DNA of 64,000 nucleotides from Pseudooceanicola onchidii (GTDB lineage Bacteria > Pseudomonadota > Alphaproteobacteria > Rhodobacterales > Rhodobacteraceae), in NCBI RefSeq assembly GCF_004959925.1, contig NZ_SPUW01000001.1, forward strand, positions 744,001-808,000. Direction: 5' to 3'. Positions 33,133 through 41,918 of the stretch are shown piece by piece. The notes beneath the pieces were generated by a model that was not told the origin of the DNA, did no database searches, and saw only the letters and a list, made by a program, of their open reading frames with translations. How positions within the stretch are numbered: position 1 is the first letter of the stretch; each line of letters opens with the position of its first letter. The translations under genes and the position numbers were made by a program.

Positions 33133-34952
33133 TCCACCGTCACGGATTTGGCCAGGTTGCGCGGCTGGTCGACATCGGTGCCCTTGGCGACGGCGGTGTG
33201 ATAGGCCAGTTGCTGCGCCGGGATCGCATAGAGGATCGGGGCCAGCAGGTCCTCGACCTCGGGCATCTCGATGCTGCGCCACAACCCGTCACCGGCGATG
33301 TCCAGCCCGGCCTTGTCGGTGATCAAAAGCACCTTGCCGCCGCGCGCCATGACCTCTTGCATGTTCGACACGGTCTTGTCGAAAAGCGCATCGCGCGGTG
33401 CCATGACCACCACGGGCATATTGCCGTCGATCAACGCGATCGGGCCATGCTTGAGCTCTCCGCTGGCATAGGCCTCGGCGTGGATATAGCTGATTTCCTT
33501 AAGCTTCAGCGCCCCTTCCAGGGCCAGCGGGTACATCTGGCCCCGGCCCAGGAACAGCACGTCGCGCGCCTCGGACAGCTCGGTCGCCAGCGTCTCGACC
33601 ACTGCCTCGTTGTCGAGCGCCATGTTGATCCGCGACGGCAACCCGCGCAGGGCCGAGGTCACGTCGGCCAGCCTGTCGTCCGTGATGGTGCCGCGCTGCC
33701 GGGCGGCCTCGAGCGCGACGACCAGCAAAACGGTCAGCTGGCAGGAGAACGCCTTGGTCGAGGCGACGCCGATTTCGGTCCCGGCAAGGATCGGCAGGGC
33801 CACGTCGGATTCCCGCGCGATCGAGCTTTCGGGCACGTTCACCACAGACACGATCCTGTCGGCCTTGTCCTTGCAATACCGCAGCGCCGCCAGCGTGTCG
33901 GCGGTTTCGCCCGACTGGCTGACGAACAGCGCGATCGTGCCCTTGCCCACGGGCGGTTCACGATAGCGGAATTCCGAGGCCACATCGACCTCGACCGGGA
34001 TACCGGCCAGCTTTTCGATCCAGTATTTCGCGGTCAGGCAGGCATAGAACGCCGTGCCGCAGGCCACCAGGACCATGCGCGAAACCGTCGTGAAATCAAT
34101 GTCGTCCGAGGGGAACCTGATCTGGTGACCGCTGGCGCCGAAGTAATGCCCGATCGCTTCGGAAATCACCTGCGGCTGCTCCGCGATTTCCTTGGCCATG
34201 AAATGCTTGTGCCCGGCCTTGTCGACCCGCACGTTGTCCTGCTTGACCTCGCGCATCTCGCGGTTGGCCAACTGGCCGTCGGCATCGCGGATCTCGACCG
34301 AGGTGCGGGTGAGGACGGCCATGTCACCTTCTTCCAGATAGGTGATCTTGTCGGTCAGCGGAGCCAGCGCGATGGCGTCCGAGCCGATGTAGTTCTCACC
34401 CTCGCCATGCCCGATTGCCAGCGGCGACCCCTTGCGGGCGGCGATCATCAGATCTTCTTCACCCTCGAACAGGAACGCCAGCGCATAGGCCCCTTCAAGC
34501 CGTTTCAGCAGCCGTTCCACCGCCGCGCGCGGGCTGTCGCCGTCGCGCATGTAGGCTTCGACCATGAGCGCGACGGTCTCGGTATCCGTGTCGGTCACGA
34601 AATCCACGCCCATCTCCTTGAGCTCACTGCGGAAATCGCGGTAGTTCTCGATGATCCCGTTGTGCACAACCGCCACCGGTCCGGCCTTGTGGGGGTGGGC
34701 GTTGCGTTCCGAGGGCTCTCCATGGGTGGCCCATCTGGTGTGGCCGATGCCGGACTTCCCGGCCAGCGGCATGTGCACCAGAAGATCGCTCAGGTTGACC
34801 AGCTTGCCGACAGCGCGACGCCGATCAAGCGCGCCCTTGTTGACGGTCGCGATGCCCGCGCTGTCATAGCCGCGATATTCCAGCCGTCGCAGCGCATCCA
34901 CGAGGAAAGGCGCCGCTTCGTGCTGTCCGAGATACCCGATAATTCCACACAT
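33129..34952 (-). CDS. glmS: Glutamine-fructose-6-phosphate aminotransferase (isomerizing)
   Basis: A 607-residue GlmS making glucosamine-6-phosphate for peptidoglycan and LPS. Cys2 at the start (MCGIIGYLG) is the glutaminase nucleophile. RRLEYRGYDSAGIA and two SIS sugar-isomerase domains (FVSQSGETADTLAAL; LGRGQMYPLALEGALKLKEI) follow, and it ends in LAKSVTVE. It lies 3 bases downstream of glmU, so two successive steps to UDP-GlcNAc are made from one transcript. No glmS ribozyme-like sequence is expected or seen. Confidence 0.96.
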   Translation of the reverse strand: MCGIIGYLGQHEAAPFLVDALRRLEYRGYDSAGIATVNKGALDRRRAVGKLVNLSDLLVHMPLAGKSGIGHTRWATHGEPSERNAHPHKAGPVAVVHNGIIENYRDFRSELKEMGVDFVTDTDTETVALMVEAYMRDGDSPRAAVERLLKRLEGAYALAFLFEGEEDLMIAARKGSPLAIGHGEGENYIGSDAIALAPLTDKITYLEEGDMAVLTRTSVEIRDADGQLANREMREVKQDNVRVDKAGHKHFMAKEIAEQPQVISEAIGHYFGASGHQIRFPSDDIDFTTVSRMVLVACGTAFYACLTAKYWIEKLAGIPVEVDVASEFRYREPPVGKGTIALFVSQSGETADTLAALRYCKDKADRIVSVVNVPESSIARESDVALPILAGTEIGVASTKAFSCQLTVLLVVALEAARQRGTITDDRLADVTSALRGLPSRINMALDNEAVVETLATELSEARDVLFLGRGQMYPLALEGALKLKEISYIHAEAYASGELKHGPIALIDGNMPVVVMAPRDALFDKTVSNMQEVMARGGKVLLITDKAGLDIAGDGLWRSIEMPEVEDLLAPILYAIPAQQLAYHTAVAKGTDVDQPRNLAKSVTVE

Positions 34953-34955
34953 TTA

Positions 34956-36308
34956 TTACGCCTCTTGGCTTTTTTTCAATTTCTGTTTCTTCAACATTTC
35001 AAACAATTTCCGCGCAAGCCCGGGTTTCGTCACCTGTCGCGCCCGCCCGATGGCCAGCGCCCCCGGTTCCACGTCCGAGGTGATGACCGAACCCGAGGCC
35101 GTCATCGCATCGTCCCCGACCGACACCGGCGCCACCAGCATGGTGGACGATCCGATGAAGGCCCGTGCGCCGATCCGCGTCTGATGCTTCATCACGCCGT
35201 CGTAGTTGCAGGTCACCGTGCCCGCGCCGATGTTCGCCTCTTCGCCCACCTCGGCGTCGCCGACATAGGTAAGGTGGTTGATCTTGGCGCCGCGATCCAC
35301 GCGAGAGGCCTTGATTTCCACGAAATTCCCGACCTTTACGTCCTCGGCCAGTTCCGCGCCCGGACGCAGGCGGGCATAGGGGCCGACCACCGATCCGCGG
35401 CTGACGTGGCAGCCTTCCAGATGCGAAAAAGCGCGGATGGTGGTGCCGGATTCCACGCTGGCCCCGGGGCCGAAGACCACGTTCGGTTCGATCACTGAAT
35501 CGCGGCCAACCACGGTGTCATAGGCGAAGAAGACCGTCTCGGGCGCGACCAGCGTGACCCCGTCCGACAGCGCCTCGGCCCGCATGCGTGCCTGGAAGAT
35601 CCGTTCCGCCTCGGCCAGCTCCGCGCGGGAATTCACGCCAAGCGTCTCGGCCTCGTCACAGGTGACGGCCCCGGCGGACAGCCCGCGCGCGCCGGCCAGA
35701 CCGATGATGTCGGTCAGGTAAAATTCGCCCGCGGCGTTGTCGTTGCCGACCGCATCCAGAAGTTCCATCAGAACCTTGGCATCCGCCGCCACAACGCCAG
35801 AATTGCAAAGGGTTATGCGGCGTTCTTCATCCGTGGCGTCCTTGAATTCGACGATCCGGTCCAGCCGTTCGCCGTCCATCACCAGCCGCCCGTAGCGCCC
35901 GGGATCGGCCGCTTCGAACCCCAGGACGACCACGTCGTGCGTCGCCCGCGCCGCCTGCATTTTCTCCAGCGTCTCGGGCTGGATGAATGGCGTGTCGCCG
36001 TAAAGTACGATCACGTCACCCTCGAAGCCGTCGAGCGCCGCGCGCGCCTGCAGCACCGCGTGCGCCGTGCCAAGTTGTTCCTCCTGCACGGCAATATCGA
36101 CGAAGGGCGCATAGTCCAGCGCCGCCTGGCCGACCGCTTCGCCACCATGGCCGGTGACCACGACGATCCGCGACGGTTCCAGCGTCGCGCCGGACCGGAT
36201 CGCGTGCACCAGCATCGGCGCGCCGCCGATCGGGTGCAGCACCTTGGGCAGGTCAGAGTTCATGCGCGTCCCTTGGCCGGCGGCCAGAATGACGAGTGCG
36301 ATGGTCAT
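34956..36308 (-). CDS. glmU: Bifunctional GlcN-1-P acetyltransferase / GlcNAc-1-P uridyltransferase
   Basis: A 450-residue GlmU. The N-terminal pyrophosphorylase motif LAAGQGTRMNSDLPKVLHP and YGDTPFI are followed by a left-handed beta-helix acetyltransferase (FGPGASVESGTTIRAFSHLE, NFVEIKASRV, NIGAGTVTCNYDG, FIGSSTMLVAPVSVGD). The start is the ATG of MTIALVILAAG; a longer frame upstream overlaps the divergent phosphatase gene and is spurious. It leads the glmU-glmS-alkD-like unit. Confidence 0.95.
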   Translation of the reverse strand: MTIALVILAAGQGTRMNSDLPKVLHPIGGAPMLVHAIRSGATLEPSRIVVVTGHGGEAVGQAALDYAPFVDIAVQEEQLGTAHAVLQARAALDGFEGDVIVLYGDTPFIQPETLEKMQAARATHDVVVLGFEAADPGRYGRLVMDGERLDRIVEFKDATDEERRITLCNSGVVAADAKVLMELLDAVGNDNAAGEFYLTDIIGLAGARGLSAGAVTCDEAETLGVNSRAELAEAERIFQARMRAEALSDGVTLVAPETVFFAYDTVVGRDSVIEPNVVFGPGASVESGTTIRAFSHLEGCHVSRGSVVGPYARLRPGAELAEDVKVGNFVEIKASRVDRGAKINHLTYVGDAEVGEEANIGAGTVTCNYDGVMKHQTRIGARAFIGSSTMLVAPVSVGDDAMTASGSVITSDVEPGALAIGRARQVTKPGLARKLFEMLKKQKLKKSQEA

Positions 36309-36425
36309 CAGAGCGTTGCCCTTGCATTGTTTTCCTGTCGCGCTCGTTTTATCCGGATGGGGCTGCCGTGCAAGGGCAGGCCAATCAACTTGGGTTTCGA
36401 CCCCGTAACAGGAGCCTTTCCGCCC

Positions 36426-37085
36426 ATGGCCACCATCGTGTTCGACCTTGACGGGACGCTTGCCGATACCAGCCGCGACCTGCTGGCCGCCGCCAACCAC
36501 TGCCTTGGCGATTATGGCGCCGATGCCATGCTGGGCGATGACGATGCGGGCACGGCCTTGCGCGGCGGGCGGGCAATGCTGCGGCTTGGCCTGGGTCGGA
36601 TCGGCCGGGACGACGAGGCGGTGATCGACGCGCTTTATCCCCGCCTTCTGACCGCCTACGCCGATGCGATTTCGGTGCATACGGTGCTTTATCCCGGCGC
36701 CATGCAAAGCATCGAGGTGCTGCGGCGTGAAGGGCATGGCGTGGCGATCTGCACCAACAAGCCCGAAAAACTGGCGCGACAGCTGCTGACCGACCTGGGC
36801 GTGATCGACGAATTCCAGGCGCTTGTCGGCGCAGATACCCTGCCGGTCCGCAAGCCCGATCCCGAACCGCTGCGCGAAGCCGTGCGCCGGGCCGGAGGCG
36901 ACCCGGCGCTGGCCGCACTGGTCGGCGACAGCGATACCGACCGCAACACCGCCCGCGCCGCGAACGTGCCGTCGATCCTCGTGACCTTCGGACCAAGCGG
37001 CGAGGACATGGCGGCGCTTGATCCCGAGGCGCTGATCGACCATTTCGATGACCTGCCGGGCGTGGTCCGGACGCTCTGGGCGTGA
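36426..37085 (+). CDS. HAD hydrolase, phosphoglycolate phosphatase-like
   Basis: A 219-residue HAD superfamily phosphatase. Motif I is FDLDGTLADT, motif II lies in AICTNKPEKLARQ, the Lys of motif III in VRKPDPEPL, and motif IV is VGDSDTDRNTA. The helical cap between motifs I and II is of the Gph/GS-family size. Most such proteins dephosphorylate 2-phosphoglycolate made in DNA repair, but related sugar phosphates cannot be excluded. It is divergent from glmU. Confidence 0.85.
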   Translation: MATIVFDLDGTLADTSRDLLAAANHCLGDYGADAMLGDDDAGTALRGGRAMLRLGLGRIGRDDEAVIDALYPRLLTAYADAISVHTVLYPGAMQSIEVLRREGHGVAICTNKPEKLARQLLTDLGVIDEFQALVGADTLPVRKPDPEPLREAVRRAGGDPALAALVGDSDTDRNTARAANVPSILVTFGPSGEDMAALDPEALIDHFDDLPGVVRTLWA

Positions 37086-37181
37086 CCTGAAGGCCACCCC
37101 GGACCTGTCCCGAACGGCTGTCATGGACCATTCAGTTGACCGCTGCCCGCCCGCGTCCTAGCGGATCGGGCGGAGTATACC

Positions 37182-38417
37182 ATGACACCTGTTTCTACCG
37201 CCTCGGCCCCGGCCCCCCGGTCCGCCGTCGTTTTCGTCTTCGTGACCGTGCTGATCGACATGATCGGCGTCGGGCTGATCTTTCCGGTCATGCCCGCCTT
37301 GCTGCAGGACGTGGGCCACATGGACCTGTCGCAGGCCTCGGTCATCGGCGGCTGGATGTTCGCGGCCTTTTCGCTGGCGCAGTTCCTGGCGGGGCCGCTG
37401 GTGGGGAACCTGTCGGATGCCTATGGCCGCCGGCCGCTGTTGTTGCTGGCCATTGGCGGGCTGGCGCTGGACTACGTGCTGTCCGCCCTTGCGCCGACCA
37501 TCTGGCTTTTGTTCATCGGACGGGCGATCGCGGGGCTGTGCGGGTCGTCCTACATCGTCGCCAATGCCTTCCTGACCGACATCACCGCCCCGCAGGACCG
37601 CGCCCGCGCCTTCGGGCTGGTCGGCGCCGCCTTCGGCATGGGCTTTGTCTTCGGCCCCGCCATCGGTGGCATCCTGGGTGAATTCGGCCCCCGCGTGCCC
37701 TTTTGGGCCGCCGCAGGGCTGGCAGCCGCCAATTTCGTCTTCGGTGCGCTGATCCTGCCGGAATCCCTGCCGCCGGAAAAACGCCGCCCCTTCCGCTGGC
37801 GCCGGGCCAATCCGATAGCCCTTTTCACGGTGTTCAGGGGCTACCCGAGTGTCCTGCCATTGGCCGCCATCCTCACGCTGTATCATTTCGCGGGCAGCGC
37901 GTATCCGACACTCTGGTCCTTCTGGGGCATCGCACAGTTCGGCTGGACCGAACTGACCATCGGCGCGACGCTGGCCCTGTTCGGCACAATGGCCGCAGTG
38001 GTCGAGGGCGGGCTTTCGGGCCCCTTCGTGCGCTGGTTCGGCGAACACCGCCTGATCGTGGCGGGCCTGCTGATCGGCACCGGCAGCGCGCTTGGGTTCG
38101 GCCTGGCAACGACCACGACCGCCGTGATCGTCCTGTTGGTGATCGTGTCGATCGAAGGCCTTGTGAACCCCTGTCTGACGTCGCTGATGACGGCCGAGGT
38201 GCCAGATGATGCGCAGGGCGAATTGCACGGTGGCCTGTCGTCACTGGCCAACCTGGCCATGCTTTTCGGCGCGCTCTTCTTCACCCAGACCTTCGGATGG
38301 TTCATCCGCCCCGAGGCCACGACACCGAGCCCCGGTGCGCCCTTCATGATCTGCGCGGGGCTTTATGCCGTCGCATTCCTGGGCTACCTCTGGGTGTCGC
38401 GGCGTCCGGTGACGTGA
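37182..38417 (+). CDS. MFS transporter, TetA-like drug exporter group
   Basis: A 411-residue twelve-helix major facilitator. Motif A reads GNLSDAYGRRPLLLLA, and the antiporter motif region is GAAFGMGFVFGPAIGGILG. The first helix VTVLIDMIGVGLIFPVMPAL is that of the TetA/DHA1 group, which exports tetracycline or other compounds by proton exchange. Whether this one gives resistance is unknown. The ATG follows GGAG. There is no adjacent TetR-type repressor. Confidence 0.85.
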   Translation: MTPVSTASAPAPRSAVVFVFVTVLIDMIGVGLIFPVMPALLQDVGHMDLSQASVIGGWMFAAFSLAQFLAGPLVGNLSDAYGRRPLLLLAIGGLALDYVLSALAPTIWLLFIGRAIAGLCGSSYIVANAFLTDITAPQDRARAFGLVGAAFGMGFVFGPAIGGILGEFGPRVPFWAAAGLAAANFVFGALILPESLPPEKRRPFRWRRANPIALFTVFRGYPSVLPLAAILTLYHFAGSAYPTLWSFWGIAQFGWTELTIGATLALFGTMAAVVEGGLSGPFVRWFGEHRLIVAGLLIGTGSALGFGLATTTTAVIVLLVIVSIEGLVNPCLTSLMTAEVPDDAQGELHGGLSSLANLAMLFGALFFTQTFGWFIRPEATTPSPGAPFMICAGLYAVAFLGYLWVSRRPVT

Positions 38418-38455
38418 CGCCCCGCGCCGCGCCCATATATCCCGCAGGAGCCCCC

Positions 38456-39667
38456 ATGACCGAAACCTTCACAGGCGCCTTCACGCAGCAGGAACCGATC
38501 CCCGAAGAGGCGATCGAGGCCGCCGTTCGCGTCATGCGGTCGGGTCGGCTGCACCGCTACAACGTGGTCGAGGGCGAGACGGCCGAGGTCGCCCTGCTGG
38601 AACAGGAGTTCGCCGCCGCGATGGAGGTGGATTTTGCCCTGGCCACGGCCTCGGGCGGGGCGGCCATCGCCACGGCGCTGCGGGCCGTCGGCGTGAACCC
38701 GGGTGACCCGGTCCTGACCAATGCCTTCACGCTGGCCCCGGTGCCCGGTGCGATTGCGTCGCTTGGCGCCGTGCCCGTCTACGTCGGCGTGACCGAGGCG
38801 CTGGTTATCGACCTTGATCACCTTGCGGATCTGGCCAAGACCGCGGGCGCCCGTGTCCTGTTGCTCAGCCACATGCGGGGCCATATCTGCGACATGGACC
38901 GTCTGATGGCGATCTGCGACGCCGCCGAGATCACCGTGATCGAGGACTGCGCCCACACCATGGGCGCGCGCTGGAAGGGCGTTCTGTCGGGCAACCATGG
39001 CCGGGTCGCCTGCTATTCGACGCAGACCTACAAGCACCTGAATTCCGGCGAAGGCGGCTTTCTCACGACCTCGGATCCCGAGGTCATGGCCCGTTCGGTG
39101 ATCCTGTCGGGAAGTTACATGCTGTATGGGCGGCATCTGGCCGCGCCGGGGCCCGAGGTGTTCGAAAAGGTCAAATACGTCACCCCGAACGTGTCGTCCC
39201 GCATGGACAATCTGCGCGCCGCGATCCTGCGACCACAGCTGGCGCGGCTCGCCGATCAATGCGCCCGCTGGAACGACCGCTACCGCGTCGTCGAAGACGG
39301 CCTGCGCGACACCCCCGGCCTGACCGTGATCGACCGCCCCGGACACGAGGCCTTTGTCGGCTCGTCGATCCAGTTCCTGCTGCTGGACTGGTCTGAAGCG
39401 GCCATCCAGGACGTCCTGCGCCGCTGCGCCGCCCGCGGGGTCGAATTGAAATGGTTCGGCGGCGCCGAGCCGACGGGCTTTACCTCGCGCTACGATTCCT
39501 GGCGCTACGCCCCGTCAGAGCGGCTGCCGGCCTCGGACCGGGTGTTGAAATCCATCCTCGACATGCGCTTGCCACTGACCTTCACCCTCGACGACTGCGC
39601 GACATTGGCCCGGATCATCCGGGCCGAGGTCGGGGCGGTCTGGCAGCAAAAAGGCGCGACCGGGTAA
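38456..39667 (+). CDS. DegT/DnrJ/EryC1/StrS family PLP aminotransferase
   Basis: A 403-residue sugar-aminotransferase-type enzyme. The PLP Lys is Lys193 in STQTYKHLNSGEGGFL, and the conserved VIEDCAHTMGA, with the Asp that holds the PLP nitrogen, precedes it. It starts with PIPEEAIEAAVRVMRSGRLHRYN, the usual entry helix. Family members aminate nucleotide-sugar ketones in surface polysaccharide or antibiotic pathways. Nearby LPS genes make an envelope role plausible, but no sugar cassette is adjacent. The start follows GCAGGAG. Confidence 0.85.
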   Translation: MTETFTGAFTQQEPIPEEAIEAAVRVMRSGRLHRYNVVEGETAEVALLEQEFAAAMEVDFALATASGGAAIATALRAVGVNPGDPVLTNAFTLAPVPGAIASLGAVPVYVGVTEALVIDLDHLADLAKTAGARVLLLSHMRGHICDMDRLMAICDAAEITVIEDCAHTMGARWKGVLSGNHGRVACYSTQTYKHLNSGEGGFLTTSDPEVMARSVILSGSYMLYGRHLAAPGPEVFEKVKYVTPNVSSRMDNLRAAILRPQLARLADQCARWNDRYRVVEDGLRDTPGLTVIDRPGHEAFVGSSIQFLLLDWSEAAIQDVLRRCAARGVELKWFGGAEPTGFTSRYDSWRYAPSERLPASDRVLKSILDMRLPLTFTLDDCATLARIIRAEVGAVWQQKGATG

Positions 39668-39678
39668 CCGATCGCGCC
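39653..39678 (+). terminator. Possible terminator overlapping the DegT gene end
   Basis: The stem GGCGCGA / TCGCGCC encloses the TAA stop codon of the aminotransferase gene and is preceded by AAAAA. On the plus strand the downstream sequence is not T-rich. On the minus strand the A run would read as TTTTT, so it may better serve transcripts from the convergent PNPOx-like gene. Confidence 0.4.
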
Positions 39679-39711
39679 ATGGGCCGGGTCATCCGGCAGC
39701 GGGGGGCAATG

Positions 39712-40188
39712 TCAGAAGCTGACCTTGCCGTGTTCGCCCATGTCCGGCGTGTCGTCCGTCAGGTTGGCCTTGGCGATCTCGTAAAGGAAGCCTGCACCGC
39801 CATCGGTTGCCCAGACCTCGCCCCGGGTCGGCCGGAAGGCCAGCAGACGGACGTCATCATCGTGGCGATCGTCCTCGAACCAGGCGGCTGCGACGGGTGA
39901 CCAAAGCTCGTCCAGCTTGTCCGGATTGTCGGCCTGCGTCAGGCTGCCTTCGATATCGGCGAACAGCTTGGCCGACATGTCCGAGGCAATCAGCCGGATG
40001 CGGCCGGATCCATGTGCGGCCTTGTGGGCATCGGTGCCCTCGGCGGTGATGAACCAGATGACGCCTTCGCCCGCGTCGGCATAGGGCGACATCGGCAGTG
40101 CGCGGCCGTCGATTTCCATCATCACGGTCTTCAGGTCTTCGGCGCGCTTCCAAAAGGTCTCGGTCAGCGAATGTGCATGGTCTTTCAT
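39712..40188 (-). CDS. Pyridoxamine 5'-phosphate oxidase-like (general stress protein 26 type)
   Basis: A 158-residue split-barrel flavin-binding-fold protein. [36 protein letters not shown] and the acidic ending fit the general-stress GsiB/YzzA-like PNPOx group, which binds FMN or F420 but whose reaction is mostly unknown. Two in-frame ATGs exist; AGGAG abuts the first and is 6 bases from the second, so MKDHAHS is taken as the start. It is monocistronic as far as visible. Confidence 0.8.
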   Translation of the reverse strand: MKDHAHSLTETFWKRAEDLKTVMMEIDGRALPMSPYADAGEGVIWFITAEGTDAHKAAHGSGRIRLIASDMSAKLFADIEGSLTQADNPDKLDELWSPVAAAWFEDDRHDDDVRLLAFRPTRGEVWATDGGAGFLYEIAKANLTDDTPDMGEHGKVSF

Positions 40189-40296
40189 CGTCATCTCCTA
40201 TGATTTCGGACGCCTCGCGTCCCTTGCACCTTCAACGCGGGCCGGGCTTCGGGGGTTCCTGCCCATTGACGCGACTCGGTCCCTGTGCTTGGTATA

Positions 40297-40310
40297 TGAA
40301 CGAGTGTTCA
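40297..40310. promoter_or_regulatory. Candidate operator of the leucine catabolic operon
   Basis: TGAAC-GAGT-GTTCA is a 5+5 inverted repeat 20 bases before the ivd start codon and just after a TATAT box. Acyl-CoA-responsive TetR repressors of fatty and branched-chain acid genes often use such dyads. The regulator is not encoded in this window. Confidence 0.45.
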
Positions 40311-40330
40311 ATAAACGGGAGGAGGAGCCC

Positions 40331-41494
40331 ATGTTCACCGCATCCATGGCCTTTGATCTGGGCGAGGACGTGAACGCGCTGCGCGAGATGGTGCACCGCT
40401 TTGCGCAGGAACGGATCAAGCCTCTGGCCGCCGAAATCGACGCGACCAACGAATTTCCCGCGCACCTGTGGAAGGAAATGGGCGATCTGGGCCTTCTGGG
40501 CGTCACCGTGCCCGAAGAATACGGCGGCGCGGGCCTGTCGTATCTGGCCCATGTCATCGCGGTCGAGGAAATCGCCCGCGCCTCGGCCTCCGTCTCGCTG
40601 TCCTACGGCGCGCATTCGAATCTTTGCGTGAACCAGATCAAGCTGAACGGGACCGAGGAGCAGAAGCAGAAATACCTGCCCGGCCTCGTCTCTGGCGATC
40701 ATGTCGGGGCGCTGGCCATGTCCGAACCCTCGGCGGGCTCCGACGTCGTGTCGATGAAGCTGCGCGCCGAAAAGCGCAACGATCACTATCGGTTGAACGG
40801 CGGCAAGTACTGGATCACCAACGGGCCCGACGCCGACACCTTGGTTGTCTATGCCAAAACCGATCCCGACGCCGGGTCCAAGGGCATCACCGCCTTCATC
40901 ATCGAAAAATCCATGACCGGCTTTTCGACCTCTCCACATTTCGACAAGCTTGGAATGCGCGGGTCGAACACGGCCGAGCTGATCTTCGAAGACGTCGAAG
41001 TGCCCTTCGAGAACGTGCTGGGCGAGGAGGGCAAGGGCGTGCGCGTCCTGATGTCCGGTCTTGATTACGAACGCGTCGTTCTATCGGGCATCGGCACCGG
41101 CATCATGGCCGCCTGCCTGGACGAGATCATGCCCTACATGGCCGAGCGCAAGCAGTTCGGCCAGCTGATCGGGAACTTCCAGCTGATGCAGGGCAAGATC
41201 GCGGACATGTACACCAAGATGAACTCGGCCCGCGCCTATGTCTACGAGGTCGCCAAGGCCTGTGATCGCGGTCAGGTCACCCGCCAGGACGCCGCCGCCT
41301 GTGTGCTGTATGCATCCGAGGAAGCGATGGTCGTCGCCCACCAGGCCGTGCAGGCCATGGGCGGCGCGGGCTACCTGAACGACAACCCCGTCGGCCGCAT
41401 CTTCCGCGACGCCAAGCTGATGGAAATCGGGGCCGGCACGTCCGAAATCCGCCGGATGCTGATCGGGCGCGAAATGATGGGCGCGATGTCATGA
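40331..41494 (+). CDS. ivd: Isovaleryl-CoA dehydrogenase
   Basis: A 387-residue acyl-CoA dehydrogenase that oxidises isovaleryl-CoA to 3-methylcrotonyl-CoA in leucine breakdown, using FAD. The base Glu247 lies in [14 protein letters not shown], the position diagnostic for isovaleryl-CoA dehydrogenases rather than straight-chain ACADs. FAD motifs [14 protein letters not shown] and [18 protein letters not shown], and the C-terminal [19 protein letters not shown], are intact. It is first of a ten-gene operon, and the start follows GGAGGAG. Confidence 0.94.
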   Translation: MFTASMAFDLGEDVNALREMVHRFAQERIKPLAAEIDATNEFPAHLWKEMGDLGLLGVTVPEEYGGAGLSYLAHVIAVEEIARASASVSLSYGAHSNLCVNQIKLNGTEEQKQKYLPGLVSGDHVGALAMSEPSAGSDVVSMKLRAEKRNDHYRLNGGKYWITNGPDADTLVVYAKTDPDAGSKGITAFIIEKSMTGFSTSPHFDKLGMRGSNTAELIFEDVEVPFENVLGEEGKGVRVLMSGLDYERVVLSGIGTGIMAACLDEIMPYMAERKQFGQLIGNFQLMQGKIADMYTKMNSARAYVYEVAKACDRGQVTRQDAAACVLYASEEAMVVAHQAVQAMGGAGYLNDNPVGRIFRDAKLMEIGAGTSEIRRMLIGREMMGAMS

Positions 41495-41916
41495 GAACCC
41501 CGGCGGCCGTCCTGACCCTCTGCGCGACGACAGCCGTCGCAGACATGCCGGTCGCGATCACGCGGGATCTCGACCGCTGCATGGTCGCATCCGTTGACCA
41601 ACAGTCGGACATGCGCTGCATGACCACCGCATTCCAGGCCTGCGGAACCTCCGATGCAGCCTGCCTCATCGCACTCGATGCACGTGTCACGGCCGCAGCC
41701 GACGCACTGGTTCAGGACATCGACCCCTCGGCGATGGCCGGAGCGACAAAGAAGGAGGCCCTGAAGCGACGCATGTTCCTGCGCAGGCTCAACCGGGTTT
41801 CCAAGCGCGTGGACCGCACCTGCGGATCGGACCAGACGCCGGAAACCTGCGCCGTTCTGGCATCGACCGTCCGCTGGCTCGAGCTCCGCAGCCTGTCGCG
41901 CGAGGTGGCGGGATAG
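41491..41916 (+). CDS. Small secreted cysteine-containing protein in the leucine operon
   Basis: A 141-residue protein with a short signal peptide ([18 protein letters not shown]) and six cysteines in the mature part, suggesting disulfides in the periplasm. Its ATG overlaps the ivd stop codon in ATGA and it ends 2 bases before the acyl-CoA synthetase gene, so it is embedded in the operon. I do not recognise the family. A periplasmic product among cytosolic leucine enzymes is unexpected. Confidence 0.7.
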   Translation: MRTPAAVLTLCATTAVADMPVAITRDLDRCMVASVDQQSDMRCMTTAFQACGTSDAACLIALDARVTAAADALVQDIDPSAMAGATKKEALKRRMFLRRLNRVSKRVDRTCGSDQTPETCAVLASTVRWLELRSLSREVAG

Positions 41917-41918
41917 CC

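Noticed and set aside
33129-34952. glmS ribozyme
   Set aside because: The upstream neighbour is glmU with only 3 bases between; there is no leader able to hold the ribozyme, which is found in Gram-positive bacteria.
33123-35498. A 791-codon plus-strand frame opposite glmS and glmU
   Set aside because: Antisense shadow; both minus-strand genes have all catalytic motifs.
36309-36425. Operator or riboswitch between glmU and the phosphatase gene
   Set aside because: No clear dyad or conserved riboswitch core could be recognised.
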